Shown: positions 27,898 to 36,585, counted from the stretch's first letter. The stretch: DNA of 64,000 bases from DATARH01 sp963734125 (GCA_963734125.1 CAVTGB010000063.1:1-64000); one strand, 5' to 3'. A program made the numbers and translations. Notes: generated by a model not told the origin, from the sequence alone.

Positions 27898-28829
27898 TTC
27901 GGGCGGTATCCTTCGCGGCGGTCGCCGAATAGAACCCGGCTCGGATCGCGCTCGATCGCGGCGGTGAGCCGGTTCAATCCGGAAATCAGCTGGCGGGCCT
28001 CGCCGACGAGGGACCCGACATCGCTCAAGGTCTGTTGACTGAAGGTCCGGACACCCGGCCGCACGTCCTGCAGCGTCGCCTGGAGTTGCTTGTTGGTATC
28101 GTTGAGGTTCTTGGCGAGGCGGTCGAAATCGGCGATCGCCGATTTCGACCGGTCGCCCAGCCCGTCGGGGCCGGAATAACTCTTATCGACGTTGTCGAGC
28201 AGGTCCGACAAGGAGTGGGCCGCCGAGTTTGCGTTGTCGACCAATTCGCCGATGGCCTTTTTCCGTTCGGCCAGCCCGCTGCTGAACACCCGGACATTCT
28301 CCAGCGTCTCGGCGACCGCCTGGCGGTTCTTATCGTCGAGCAGCTCGTTCAATTGGTCCAATGTCTTGGTCGCCTGTTCAAGGAGCTGCGGGGCGCGCGC
28401 GGTGACGCTGGCGAGGCCCGAGTAGCGGGCGCGGATGACCGGGTAGACTTCGCCCGGTTTCGCGACCAGCAGCGCCGCCTCCTTTGTGCCGCCTCCGATC
28501 TGAATATATGAGACGCCACTCAGAATATTGGTCTCGACGCTGGCGCGGTCGTTGGTCTTGATCGCGACGCCGGCCTCGATCTCGACTGTAACTTCGATCT
28601 GTTGGTCAGGAGTGAGGCGGATTTCGGCGACCTTGCCGACCGGTACGCCGCTGTAATCGACCGGCGCGTCCCTGCTGAGGCCGGTCACCGCTCCCTTGAA
28701 GTAGATGTGATATTTGGCGAATTGCGTCGTCAGCTCGGCGCGGCCGAGCCACAGCACGGCGGCAAAGGCGAGGACGATCATCGTCAGCACGAAGGCGCCG
28801 ACAGCAACATAATGAGCCCGAGTTTCCAT
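27894..28829 (-). CDS. MCE family periplasmic lipid-binding protein (MlaD-like)
   Basis: One N-terminal membrane anchor (AVGAFVLTMIVLAFAAVLWL, residues 10-29) is followed by the MCE domain: YHIYFKGAVTGLSRDAPVDY, SGVPVGKVAEIRLTPDQQIE and ETNILSGVSYIQIGGG. A long helical region (about 150-300) follows, longer than in E. coli MlaD, and may form a periplasmic tunnel. It sits between the ATPase and lipoprotein genes. This subunit passes lipids between the outer membrane side and the permease. Confidence 0.9.
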   Translation of the reverse strand: METRAHYVAVGAFVLTMIVLAFAAVLWLGRAELTTQFAKYHIYFKGAVTGLSRDAPVDYSGVPVGKVAEIRLTPDQQIEVTVEIEAGVAIKTNDRASVETNILSGVSYIQIGGGTKEAALLVAKPGEVYPVIRARYSGLASVTARAPQLLEQATKTLDQLNELLDDKNRQAVAETLENVRVFSSGLAERKKAIGELVDNANSAAHSLSDLLDNVDKSYSGPDGLGDRSKSAIADFDRLAKNLNDTNKQLQATLQDVRPGVRTFSQQTLSDVGSLVGEARQLISGLNRLTAAIERDPSRVLFGDRREGYRPK

Positions 28830-28837
28830 CGCGTTCC

Positions 28838-29617
28838 CTACCGCCCGGCCGAAGGCTGCGCCGCCCGACCGCGCGGCCCATGAAAATAGGCGTGGATCCA
28901 GGGGTGGTCGTCCTGGAGATGCTGCTCCAACGTGCCGATCCGTATCGTCTGGTCCACCAGCACCGCGACGCGGTCGCAGATCGCGAACAGCGTATCCAGA
29001 TCGTGGGTCACCAGGAATACCGTCAGGTTGAGACTAGCCTTCAGATCGCCGATCAGCTGATCGAAACCGTTGGCGGCGATCGGATCGAGCCCGGCGGTCG
29101 GCTCGTCGAGGAAGAGGATCTCGGGGTCGAGCGCCAGCGCGCGCGCCAGACCCGCCCGCTTGCGCATGCCGCCCGACAGCTGCGAGGGAAACTTGTCGGC
29201 GGTCGCCTCGGGAAGCCCGACGATCGCGATCTTGCAGGCGGCGATCTCGTCCATCAGCGGCTCCGGCATCGCCAAGTGTTCGCGCAGCGCCACCTCGACG
29301 TTTTGCGCCACGGTCAACGAGCTGAACAGCGCGCCATCCTGGAACAGGACTCCCCAGCGCTGTTCCAGCGCAATCGCATCGGCTTCGCTCAGATGCGGCA
29401 CATCGTAGCCCAGCACGTCGATGCTGCCCGCGTCGGGCCGCTTGAGCCCGATTACGGTGCGCAGCAGCACCGATTTGCCGCTGCCCGAGCCGCCGACGAC
29501 GCCCAGCACCTCGCCGCGCCGGACATCGAGATCGAGCCCGTTATGCACGGTCTGTGCGCCAAACCGCGTCACCAGCCCGCGCACCCGGATCACGATATCA
29601 TTGGGATCCCCGGCCAT
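28838..29617 (-). CDS. ABC transporter ATP-binding protein (MlaF-like)
   Basis: Cytoplasmic ATPase of a Mla-type phospholipid transporter, 259 residues. Walker A is GVVGGSGSGKSVLLRTVIGL near residue 42, the Q-loop is in GVLFQDGALFSSLTVAQN, the signature is SQLSGGMRKRAGLARALALD and Walker B is EILFLDEPTAGLDPIAANGF. The H-loop reads LVTHDLDTLFAICDR. Two bases separate its ATG from the permease stop. Retrograde versus anterograde transport cannot be told. Confidence 0.92.
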   Translation of the reverse strand: MAGDPNDIVIRVRGLVTRFGAQTVHNGLDLDVRRGEVLGVVGGSGSGKSVLLRTVIGLKRPDAGSIDVLGYDVPHLSEADAIALEQRWGVLFQDGALFSSLTVAQNVEVALREHLAMPEPLMDEIAACKIAIVGLPEATADKFPSQLSGGMRKRAGLARALALDPEILFLDEPTAGLDPIAANGFDQLIGDLKASLNLTVFLVTHDLDTLFAICDRVAVLVDQTIRIGTLEQHLQDDHPWIHAYFHGPRGRAAQPSAGR

Positions 29618-29619
29618 CG

Positions 29620-30756
29620 TCAGATCCGCAACAGCGAGAACAGGATCGAGAATGCCGCATCGGCGACGATGACGAAAAAGATCGATTCGACGACCGACTG
29701 GGTGGTCAGACGACCGACGCTTTCAGCGCTGCCGGTGACGTTGAAGCCCTCGTAACAGCCGATCATCGAGATGATCCAGGCAAAGAACGGCGCCTTGATG
29801 ACGCCGACCCACAGGGTCCATTCGGTGATGGCGCCGCGCAGTTGATCGAGAAAGGCCGGGATCGAAATGCCGAGCGTCGCCCAGGTCATCAGGCAACCGC
29901 CGAGCAGCCCCATCGCATCGGCATAGAACACGAGGAGCGGCAGCGTCAGGACGAGGCCGAAGACCCGCGGCAGGACCAGTACCTCGACCGGGTCGAGCCC
30001 GAGGGTGTGCAGCGCATCGATCTCCTGGTTGACCTGCATCGTGCCGATCTGGGCGGTAAAGGCGCTGCCCGACCGTCCGGCGATGATGATCGCGCTGAGC
30101 AGCACGCCCAATTCGCGCAGGATCGCGACTCCGAGCAGGTTGACCGTATAGATCTCCGCGCCGAACCGGCGCAATTGGTCGGCCCCCTGATAGGCCATGA
30201 CGACACCGATCAGGAACGACAGGAGGCCGACGATCGGCATGGCGTCGAGCCCGGTCAGCTCCATCTGCACCAGCGTCGCGATCACCCGCAGGCGCTTGGG
30301 GTGTCGGAACAGCTTGGCGAAATCGGCCGACACCAGACCGCCGAAGCCGAGCATCGAATAGACGCGACGGCCGAGCATGATCGTGATTTCGCCGATCCGC
30401 GCGACGAAGCCGATCAGCGTATGATGCGGCGGGATCGGATGCGGCAGCGGCGCAACGGCGCCGCGCGCCCGGACCTGCTCCAGGAGCGGAGCAAAGCTGG
30501 CCCGCACATTGGCGAGGGCGACGCTGTTGCCGCGGGCGCTCAGCGCGTGTTCGGTGCGCAGCAGGAGCCAGGCGCCCGCGGTATCGAGCCGGTCGATCCC
30601 GGCGAGATCGAGCGTCACCTGCCGGCCGCTCGGCAGGTCGAGCGCGTGCAGTCGGCGATCGAGTTCGCTGGCGCTGACGACGACCCAACTGCCCGCGGCC
30701 CGCATGGTCAGCGCGCCCAACTCTTCGGAGGCGACGATAGTTGCGGGCGGCGCCAT
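29620..30756 (-). CDS. MlaE-type ABC permease with N-terminal STAS domain
   Basis: About the first 110 residues form a STAS-like domain (SELDRRLHALDLPSGRQVTL, GIDRLDTAGAWLLLRTEHAL), which in E. coli is the separate MlaB. The permease part follows: LVQMELTGLDAMPIVGLLSF, YQGADQLRRFGAEIYTVNLL, GVAILRELGVLLSAIIIAGR with SGSAFTAQIGTMQVNQEIDA, and EVLVLPRVFGLVLTLPLLVF. At least five membrane helices are visible. ATG 30756 is chosen over the upstream extension to 30837, which would run into the apt promoter region. It is the first gene of the operon. Confidence 0.9.
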   Translation of the reverse strand: MAPPATIVASEELGALTMRAAGSWVVVSASELDRRLHALDLPSGRQVTLDLAGIDRLDTAGAWLLLRTEHALSARGNSVALANVRASFAPLLEQVRARGAVAPLPHPIPPHHTLIGFVARIGEITIMLGRRVYSMLGFGGLVSADFAKLFRHPKRLRVIATLVQMELTGLDAMPIVGLLSFLIGVVMAYQGADQLRRFGAEIYTVNLLGVAILRELGVLLSAIIIAGRSGSAFTAQIGTMQVNQEIDALHTLGLDPVEVLVLPRVFGLVLTLPLLVFYADAMGLLGGCLMTWATLGISIPAFLDQLRGAITEWTLWVGVIKAPFFAWIISMIGCYEGFNVTGSAESVGRLTTQSVVESIFFVIVADAAFSILFSLLRI

Positions 30757-30871
30757 GCTCACTCGGCAGCGATCTGTGGGAACATCGAGGCGATCGGTCG
30801 GCCCTTCCCAACTACGCGAAAACCCGGTATCCCGCAACGCCTACCATGGCCGCCAGCCGCAAGAGAGAATG

Positions 30872-31387
30872 ATGGACTTCAAGGAGCACATCCGCGCGAT
30901 CCCGGATTTCCCGAAACCGGGCATCCTGTTCTATGACATCTCGACCCTGCTCGCGCATCCCGAGGCGTGGCAGGCGACCGTCGAACAGCTCGCCGCCGCG
31001 ATCCGCCCGCACCGCCCCGACCTTCTCGTCGGCATCGAATCGCGAGGGTTCCTGGTCGCCGCGCCGGTCGCCTACGCGATCGGCAGCGGTTTTGCGATGC
31101 TGCGCAAGAGCGGCAAGCTGCCGGGCAAAACCGCTCGGCATTCCTATGATCTGGAATACGGCACCGATACGATCGAGCTCCAGGAAGACGCGATCTCGCC
31201 CGGCCAGCGGGTCATCATCGTCGATGATCTGATCGCGACCGGGGGGACGATGCAGGCGGCGATCGAACTGGTAGAACGCCAAGGCGGCGCGGTCGCCGCC
31301 GCCGTTTGCATCATCGAGCTCGGGTTCCTCAACGGGCGGCGGCGCCTCACCGTGCCGCTCACCTCGATGGTCGTGTATGAGAGCTAA
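30872..31387 (+). CDS. apt: adenine phosphoribosyltransferase
   Basis: Salvages adenine to AMP with PRPP. The product starts MDFKEHIRAIPDFPKPGILF and the PRPP site is VIIVDDLIATGGTMQAAIEL near residue 115. GIESRGFLVAAPVAYAIGSG and LRKSGKLPGKT are also diagnostic. The length (171) is standard. ATG 30872 is chosen over 30869 and the long upstream extension. It is divergent from the MlaE permease. Confidence 0.95.
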   Translation: MDFKEHIRAIPDFPKPGILFYDISTLLAHPEAWQATVEQLAAAIRPHRPDLLVGIESRGFLVAAPVAYAIGSGFAMLRKSGKLPGKTARHSYDLEYGTDTIELQEDAISPGQRVIIVDDLIATGGTMQAAIELVERQGGAVAAAVCIIELGFLNGRRRLTVPLTSMVVYES

Positions 31388-31471
31388 GCGTGCGCACGCA
31401 AACTATTCCGATGACCATTGCCGGCCAATATACGATGCTGAGGTAATTGCTGGGCGGCAAGGGTCGAGCAG

Positions 31472-31912
31472 ATGGCAATTTCTGAACCTCCCTCCACGGT
31501 ACCCGAAGCAATCCCGGCGAGCCGTCGCCGATGCGTCCTTATCGTCGAGGATAACGCGCTCAATATGAAGCTGTTCAGTGCGATGATCGCGTCGCAGGGC
31601 TATGACGTCTTGCAGGCGGGCAACGGTCGGGGCGCCCTTGAGATCGCGCGCCAGCAACACCCGGACCTGATCATCATGGATCTCCAGCTGCCCGACATGT
31701 CGGGGCTGGATGTCACGCGCAGCCTCAAGGCAGGCGAGGATACCCGTGACATCGCGATAATCGCCACTACGGCCTATGCGCTGCGCGGGGACGAGGAGAA
31801 GATCCGGGCGAGCGGGTGCGACGGCTACATGGCAAAGCCGATCGCCGTCTCGGAGTTTCTCGGGCTTATCAATTCGCTGATTACGCGCCCGCCACCCGCC
31901 GGCACCGCCTGA
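31472..31912 (+). CDS. divK: single-domain response regulator, DivK-like
   Basis: The 146-residue protein is one receiver domain with a ~18-residue N-terminal extension. RRRCVLIVEDNALNMKLFSA starts the domain, phospho-Asp is in LIIMDLQLPDMSGLDVTRSL, Thr in IIATTAYALRGDEEKIRASG and the Lys in YMAKPIAVSEFLGLI. The VEDNxLNMKLF and ALRGDEEKIRASGC segments match DivK, the essential cell-cycle regulator of Alphaproteobacteria. The usual neighbour pleD is absent, so assignment rests on sequence. Confidence 0.75.
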   Translation: MAISEPPSTVPEAIPASRRRCVLIVEDNALNMKLFSAMIASQGYDVLQAGNGRGALEIARQQHPDLIIMDLQLPDMSGLDVTRSLKAGEDTRDIAIIATTAYALRGDEEKIRASGCDGYMAKPIAVSEFLGLINSLITRPPPAGTA

Positions 31913-31971
31913 CCGCATCCGCGCCGGCCCCGACCCGGCGGCCGTTTGTGCGCAACCGATCCATTCCGATT

Positions 31972-32048
31972 TGGTAGCGGGAGAGGGACTTGAACCCCCG
32001 ACCTTGGGATTATGATTCCCCTGCTCTAACCAGCTGAGCTACCCCGCC
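31972..32048 (-). tRNA. tRNA with CAU anticodon (tRNA-Met, or tRNA-Ile2)
   Basis: The minus strand reads as a complete 77-base cloverleaf with encoded CCA. The acceptor starts GGCGGGG, the D-arm is GCTCAGCTGGTTAGAGC, the anticodon loop is ATCATAA (anticodon CAT) and the T-arm is GGGGGTTCAAGTCCCTC. Elongator Met is most likely. A CAU anticodon read as Ile after lysidine modification cannot be excluded without identity-element comparison. The first acceptor pair (G-U) and one anticodon-stem pair are weak. Confidence 0.9.
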
Positions 32049-32148
32049 CCAGGGACTGCCGTCGGGCCCCGCATATAGGAGATGGCCTGCCGGGGGTCAA
32101 GCTTGGGAGGCCAAGCCTGGGGGAGCGCCCGCGGGCGAGCGGGTCGGG

Positions 32149-33291
32149 TCACGCCGCGACGGCCTCGCGGCGGCGGATCCAGCCGCCGCCCAGCAGGCGT
32201 TCGCCAGCGTAGAGCACTGCCGCCTGGCCGGGCGCGACCGCGCCCGAGGGCACGTCGAGCACGAGCGTGGCCTTGCCCGCGACGCCGTCCGAATAGAGCC
32301 GCGCCGGCACCGGCGGCTGCGCCGAGCGCAGCTTGGCGGCGACCGTTACGCCGTCGCCACCAGCCCCCGAGGCGGCGAGCGGGGGACCGAGCCAATTCAG
32401 CTCGGCGAGCCGGATGCGGGTTTCGCTCAGGGCACTCCTCGGGCCGACGACGATCCGGCGGGTCGCAGCCTCGATGCGCAGCACATAGAGGGGTTCGGCG
32501 ACGCCGAGGCCCAGCCCCTTGCGCTGACCGACGGTGAAATGGGCTATTCCGTTATGGTGTCCGAGCACCTGCCCTTGGCGATCGACGATGTCGCCGGGGT
32601 CGCCCGCCCCCGGGCGCAGCCGGGTCACCAGCGCGGCGTAAGACCCCTGCGGCACAAAGCAGATGTCCTGGCTGTCGGGCTTGTCGGCGACCGGCAGCGC
32701 CAAATCGCGCGCCAGCGCCCGGGTCTCGGCCTTATCGAGGCCGCCCAGCGGAAAGCGCAGAAAGTCGAGTTCGGCCGGCGTCGTGCGATAGAGGAAATAG
32801 CTCTGGTCGCGGGAAGGGTCGCGGGCGCGATGCAGTTCGGGTCCGTCCGGTCCCGCGATGCGGCGGGCGTAATGGCCGGTCGCCAGCGCGCTGGCGCCCA
32901 AGTCCTTCGCGGTGCCGAGCAGGTCGCGGAACTTGACGCGCTCGTTGCAGCGGATGCAGGGGACCGGGGTCTCGCCGCGCTGGTAGCTGTCGGCGAAATC
33001 CTCGATCACGTCTTGGCGAAACCGCGCCTCGTAATCGAGGACGTAATGCGGAATGCCGAGGCGCTCGGCGACACGCGCGGCGTCCTGCACGTCCTGCCCG
33101 GCGCAGCACGCGCCCTTTTTCCCGGTCGCCCTGCCGTGGTCGTAAAGCTGGAGGGTGATGCCGACGACCTCGAACCCAGCAGCGACGAGTAGGGCTGCGG
33201 TGACCGAGGAATCGACCCCGCCCGACATCGCCACGACAATGCGATGGTCGGCCGGGTTGCCGGGAAGATCGATATCAGCGGGCGGGATCAT
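32149..33291 (-). CDS. mnmA: tRNA-specific 2-thiouridylase MnmA
   Basis: Adds sulfur to U34 of tRNA Lys, Glu and Gln, using persulfide passed from a cysteine desulfurase. The PP-loop is RIVVAMSGGVDSSVTAALLV near residue 20. Catalytic Cys are in TPVPCIRCNERVKFRDLL (first Cys) and SQDICFVPQGSYAAL (second). Substrate-binding blocks are GHYARRI, RDQSYFLYRT and GIAHFTVGQRKGLGLG. The length is 380. ATG 33291 overlaps the tenA stop, so it is the last gene of the isc-fdx-tenA run, in keeping with its need for sulfur. Confidence 0.96.
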   Translation of the reverse strand: MIPPADIDLPGNPADHRIVVAMSGGVDSSVTAALLVAAGFEVVGITLQLYDHGRATGKKGACCAGQDVQDAARVAERLGIPHYVLDYEARFRQDVIEDFADSYQRGETPVPCIRCNERVKFRDLLGTAKDLGASALATGHYARRIAGPDGPELHRARDPSRDQSYFLYRTTPAELDFLRFPLGGLDKAETRALARDLALPVADKPDSQDICFVPQGSYAALVTRLRPGAGDPGDIVDRQGQVLGHHNGIAHFTVGQRKGLGLGVAEPLYVLRIEAATRRIVVGPRSALSETRIRLAELNWLGPPLAASGAGGDGVTVAAKLRSAQPPVPARLYSDGVAGKATLVLDVPSGAVAPGQAAVLYAGERLLGGGWIRRREAVAA

Positions 33292-33959
33292 CGCGCAGCC
33301 TGGAGCCCCATCTCCCAGAAATCGGCTTCGAGCCGGGATGCGGTGGCAAATGCCGCGGTCAAGGCGGGAAAGCGCCCCTCGCCGCCGCGCCGCGCAAACT
33401 GCTCGTCGAGCGCAGCGGCGGCCTCGCGGGCGAGGCTCTGGTACTCGGCCCCGGCGTACATGTCGAGCCATTCGCGATAGGGGTTGCCGTCGCGGCGGGT
33501 CGCGGGGTCTCTGATCCGCTCGGCGGCGATCTCGGCATAGCCGAGGATGCACGGCGCCAGCGCCACTTCGAGGTCGAGCCGGTCGCCGGCGAGGCCGCGG
33601 TCGAGGACGAAGCGGGTATAGGCAATCGTCTCCAGGGCTTCGGGCTCGGCGGCCATCGCGGCCTCGGAGAGGCCCCAGCCGCGGCAATACTCGATGTGGA
33701 GCCCGATCTCGGTGTCGAGCGTCGCGGCGACCAGCGCGTGGGCCCGGCGCATTTCGCTGAGCGACTCCGATTTGTAGATCGCCAGTCCCCAGGCGCGGGC
33801 GAAATGCAAGAGGAACAGATAATCCTGCACGAGGTAGCGCCGGAACGCCGCCTCCGGCAGATCGCCCTTGGCCAGTTGCAACACGAAATCGTGCCGCGTA
33901 TACGCGGGCCAGGTCGCGCCGGCGGCGGCGACAAGGCGGGCGAACAGATCCCCAGTCAT
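33288..33959 (-). CDS. tenA: TenA family protein (thiaminase II-like)
   Basis: All-helical 223-residue protein with MTGDLFARLVAAAGATWPAY, DLPEAAFRRYLVQDYLFLLHF and the Cys-bearing LAPCILGYAEIAAERI that corresponds to the TenA nucleophile. The late YAGAEYQSLAREA is also typical. TenA salvages thiamin by hydrolysing aminopyrimidine derivatives. It overlaps mnmA by four bases and follows the ferredoxin gene by 3 bases. Thiamin thiazole formation shares sulfur donors with this cluster. Confidence 0.88.
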   Translation of the reverse strand: MTGDLFARLVAAAGATWPAYTRHDFVLQLAKGDLPEAAFRRYLVQDYLFLLHFARAWGLAIYKSESLSEMRRAHALVAATLDTEIGLHIEYCRGWGLSEAAMAAEPEALETIAYTRFVLDRGLAGDRLDLEVALAPCILGYAEIAAERIRDPATRRDGNPYREWLDMYAGAEYQSLAREAAAALDEQFARRGGEGRFPALTAAFATASRLEADFWEMGLQAAR

Positions 33960-33962
33960 TGC

Positions 33963-34295
33963 TCAGCGCAGCAGCATGTTGCGGGTATTCGCCGGCAGCC
34001 GCACGACAAGCCCGTCTAGTTCCTCGGTGATGATGATCTGGCAGCCGAGCCGCGAGGTCGCGGTCAGGCCGAAGGCGAGGTCGAGCATGTCCTCCTCGTC
34101 CTCGCTCGCCTCCTTTAGGAGGTCGTACCACTCCGGATCGATGATCACATGGCAGGTCGAGCAGGCGAGCGAGCCTTCGCAGGCGCCTTCGATATCGATG
34201 TCGTTCTGGTGGGCGATCTCGAGCACCGAGAGGCCGAGCGGCGCATCGACCTCGCGCCGCCGGCCGTCGCGTTCGATAAAGACCATGCTGGGCAT
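33963..34295 (-). CDS. fdx: [2Fe-2S] ferredoxin, ISC/adrenodoxin type
   Basis: The 110-residue protein has cluster ligands in IEGACEGSLACSTCHVII (C-x5-C-x2-C) and a fourth Cys in SRLGCQIIITEELDGLVVRL, as in ISC-type ferredoxins. It supplies electrons for Fe-S cluster assembly. The start is ATG 34295 or 34286. It follows the HscA-like gene by 11 bases, the normal position of fdx after hscA. Confidence 0.93.
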   Translation of the reverse strand: MPSMVFIERDGRRREVDAPLGLSVLEIAHQNDIDIEGACEGSLACSTCHVIIDPEWYDLLKEASEDEEDMLDLAFGLTATSRLGCQIIITEELDGLVVRLPANTRNMLLR

Positions 34296-34306
34296 GCGCG
34301 GGCGAC

Positions 34307-34753
34307 CTACGGCATGCCGGGCCGCGGCGCCAGATCTTCGGCAAGGATCGCAGCGCCCAGCGCCGGCGCTGCCGCCCCGATCGCGTCGCGCTCGACGAAG
34401 TGCAACAGCGTCAACCCCGCCGCCGCGCTCGCCGCCGACAGACGCGCGGCAAAGCCGGGATCGGGCGGTGCGGCGACGGCGAGAACGGCATGCGTCACCG
34501 GCTGGGCGAGCGCCCGCTCGGCGCGCAGCCGGGTGCCCTCGAAGAGATGCTGCCACGCTTCGGGCGGGGCAGAGGGCGCCGGCACCTTGAGGTCGAGCGC
34601 GAACTCCTCCCGATCGGCGAGGAGAGCTGCATTGCCGCCGACCGCGACCGCCACTTCGGCCACCCCGCCGCTGATGTCGATGCCGACCGCCACCCCCGAC
34701 GCGTCGGGATCGGGCGGCGAACCGTCCGGCTCCTCGATCTGGAACAGCTTCAT
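34307..34753 (-). CDS. short HscA-like protein, degenerate Hsp70 N-terminus
   Basis: The protein has 148 residues against about 620 in HscA. The N-terminus MKLFQIEEPDGSPPDP then GVAVGIDISGGVAEVAVAVG aligns with the HscA start (LQI-EPGQS-P, then AVGIDLGTTNSLVA). The phosphate-1 TTNS is lost and replaced by SGG. Further on, ADREEFALDLKVPAP and THAVLAVAAPPDPGFAARLS resemble the VITVPAYF region of an Hsp70 only faintly. It sits exactly where hscA lies, between iscA and fdx. It cannot hydrolyse ATP as a normal Hsp70. It may be a decaying hscA or a repurposed small protein. The reading frame is clean, with no frameshift. Confidence 0.6.
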   Translation of the reverse strand: MKLFQIEEPDGSPPDPDASGVAVGIDISGGVAEVAVAVGGNAALLADREEFALDLKVPAPSAPPEAWQHLFEGTRLRAERALAQPVTHAVLAVAAPPDPGFAARLSAASAAAGLTLLHFVERDAIGAAAPALGAAILAEDLAPRPGMP

Positions 34754-34800
34754 AAGCCGTGATGCTCCTTGCCGCTGAAGCGGTGTTGCATCGATGCGCT

Positions 34801-34917
34801 GCGTGCTTCGAGACGCGCCCGGGGGGCACTCCTCAGCATGAGGTATATAGTTGATGGCATTGAATAAAACCCTTCATCCTGAGGAGGTCGCGAAGCGGCC
34901 GTCTCGAAGGACGCGCG
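34801..34917. repeat. palindromic intergenic repeat in the isc cluster
   Basis: Two inverted copies of an alphaproteobacterial repeat surround an A/T-rich centre. The left arm runs GTGCTTCGAGACGCGC to CCTCAGCATGAGG, and the right arm CCTTCATCCTGAGGAGG to GTCTCGAAGGACGCGC. Such paired arms can form a long hairpin. It separates iscA from the HscA-like gene and may affect co-transcription. Confidence 0.85.
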
Positions 34918-34936
34918 GCGTTAATTCAGCCCAAGC

Positions 34937-35278
34937 TTAGACGTGAAACGACTCGCCGCAGCCGCAGCGGCCTTTTTCGTTCGGATTGCGGAAGACAAAG
35001 CCGGTTTGCAGCTTCTCTTCGACGTAATCCATCTCGGTGCCGAGGATGAACATGACCGCCTTGGGGTCAACCAGGATGCGCACGCCCTTGTCCTCGACGA
35101 TCTCGTCGAATTTGCCCTGCTCGTCGGCGTATTCGAGGGTGTAGCTGAGACCCGAGCAGCCGCGCGACCGCACCCCGACCCGCACCCCCACCGAGGGCTT
35201 GCCGCGCCGGGCGAGCAGCGCCTGGATGCGCTCGGCGGCGGCGTCGGTCACAATCAAAGCCTGCTTGCGCGCCATCAT
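34937..35278 (-). CDS. iscA: iron-sulfur cluster assembly accessory protein IscA/HesB family
   Basis: A-type Fe-S carrier. The three conserved Cys are in RSRGCSGLSYTLEYAD and EKGRCGCGESFHV (C-G-C). The body KQALIVTDAAAERIQALLAR and ILVDPKAVMFILGTEMDYVE is standard. The product is about 113 residues from ATG 35278 (35275 is also possible); an upstream extension to 35347 is not supported by a ribosome site. It is the second Fe-S gene after the desulfurase pair. Confidence 0.93.
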   Translation of the reverse strand: MMARKQALIVTDAAAERIQALLARRGKPSVGVRVGVRSRGCSGLSYTLEYADEQGKFDEIVEDKGVRILVDPKAVMFILGTEMDYVEEKLQTGFVFRNPNEKGRCGCGESFHV

Positions 35279-35349
35279 TCCCATTCTCCCGGTGTCCGCA
35301 TCACCAGCATCGACCGTCCACTCGTTATATAGGCAATTTATAGGCAATC

Positions 35350-36585
35350 CTATGTAGGAGGTGCGGCGCCGTTCGTCACCCTCCCGTCGCCGGACAGCCG
35401 GGTTGCGGCCGCGGCCAGCGCATCGACCGCGAAATCAACCTCCGCCGCCGTGGTGAAGCGGCCAAGGCCGAGCCGGATCGAGGCATTGGCAACGTCGTCG
35501 GGGAGGCCAAGCGCGCGCAAGACGTACGAGGGCTCGACCGTCGCCGAGGTGCAGGCCGACCCGGTCGACATCGCGACGCTCGGGCACGCCTCGATCAGCT
35601 CGGGCGCGCTGATACCGGGAAACGACAGGTTGAGGTTGCCAGGCAGGCGGTGCGCGGTATCACCATTGACCCCGAGCCCACCGATCCGGCGCATCAGATT
35701 GGTTTGCAATCGGTCGCGCAGCTCGCGGATGCGCACCGCCTCCTCCGCCATCTCGGCGGCGGCGAGCGCGGCGGCGCGGCCGAAGCCGACGCACAGCGGG
35801 GTCGGCAGCGTCCCCGAACGCAGCCCGCGCTCCTGTCCGCCGCCATCGATCAGCGGCAGGAGGCGCACCCGCGGCCGGCGCCGGACATAGAGCGCGCCGA
35901 CGCCCTTGGGCCCATACATCTTGTGGCCGGAAATCGACATCAGGTCGATCTTCATCGCCTCGACATCGAGCGGGATCTTGCCGGCGGCCTGGGCGGCGTC
36001 GGTATGGAAGAGGATGCCGCGCGCCCGGCACAGCGCGCCCAGTTCGGCGAGCGGCTGGATGACGCCGATCTCGTTGTGCGCCGCCATCACCGACACCAAC
36101 AGGGTGCGCTCGCTCAACGCCGCGGCGAGGCGGTCGAGCGACACCAGCCCGTCCGGTTCAACCGGCAGGTAGGTGACCGCAAAGCCTTCGCGCTCGAGCG
36201 CGGCGGCGCTTTCCAGCACGCATTTGTGCTCGGTGGCGAGCACGATGATCTGGTCGCGCGGCGCCGGCGTCCCGGTGGCGGGATGGGCGCGAGCGAAATG
36301 CGCGACGCCCTTCAGCGCGAGGTTGTTGGCTTCGGTCGCGCCCGAGGTGAAGACGATCTCGCGCGGGTCGGCATTGATAAGATGTGCGAGGTCGGCGCGC
36401 GCCGCATCGATCGCCGCCATGGCGTTTTTGCCGTAGACGTGGCTCTCGCTGTGCGGGTTGCCGAAATGCTCGGTGAAATACGGCAGCATCGCCTCGAGGA
36501 CGCGCGGGTCGAGAGGCGTCGACGCCTGGTTGTCGAGGTAAATCGGCAGCCGGTTCGGGCGATCAGTCAAAGCGGGGGCGTTCAT
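35350..36585 (-). CDS. iscS: cysteine desulfurase IscS
   Basis: Removes sulfur from cysteine for Fe-S clusters and thiolation, PLP-dependent, 411 residues. The PLP Lys is in SISGHKMYGPKGVGAL (about K222). The persulfide Cys is in STGSACTSATVEPSYVL (about C345). PIYLDNQASTPLDPRVLEAM begins the fold. The C-terminus lacks the SPLWEMxxxGxD tail that E. coli IscS uses to contact IscU. Its ATG overlaps the stop of the preceding desulfurase gene (ATGA). No iscU lies nearby. Confidence 0.92.
   Translation of the reverse strand: MNAPALTDRPNRLPIYLDNQASTPLDPRVLEAMLPYFTEHFGNPHSESHVYGKNAMAAIDAARADLAHLINADPREIVFTSGATEANNLALKGVAHFARAHPATGTPAPRDQIIVLATEHKCVLESAAALEREGFAVTYLPVEPDGLVSLDRLAAALSERTLLVSVMAAHNEIGVIQPLAELGALCRARGILFHTDAAQAAGKIPLDVEAMKIDLMSISGHKMYGPKGVGALYVRRRPRVRLLPLIDGGGQERGLRSGTLPTPLCVGFGRAAALAAAEMAEEAVRIRELRDRLQTNLMRRIGGLGVNGDTAHRLPGNLNLSFPGISAPELIEACPSVAMSTGSACTSATVEPSYVLRALGLPDDVANASIRLGLGRFTTAAEVDFAVDALAAAATRLSGDGRVTNGAAPPT

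Noticed and set aside
29554..30936. 460-residue plus-strand frame
   Set aside because: It is antisense to the MlaE permease and consists of Asp/Arg/Gln repeats typical of shadow frames.
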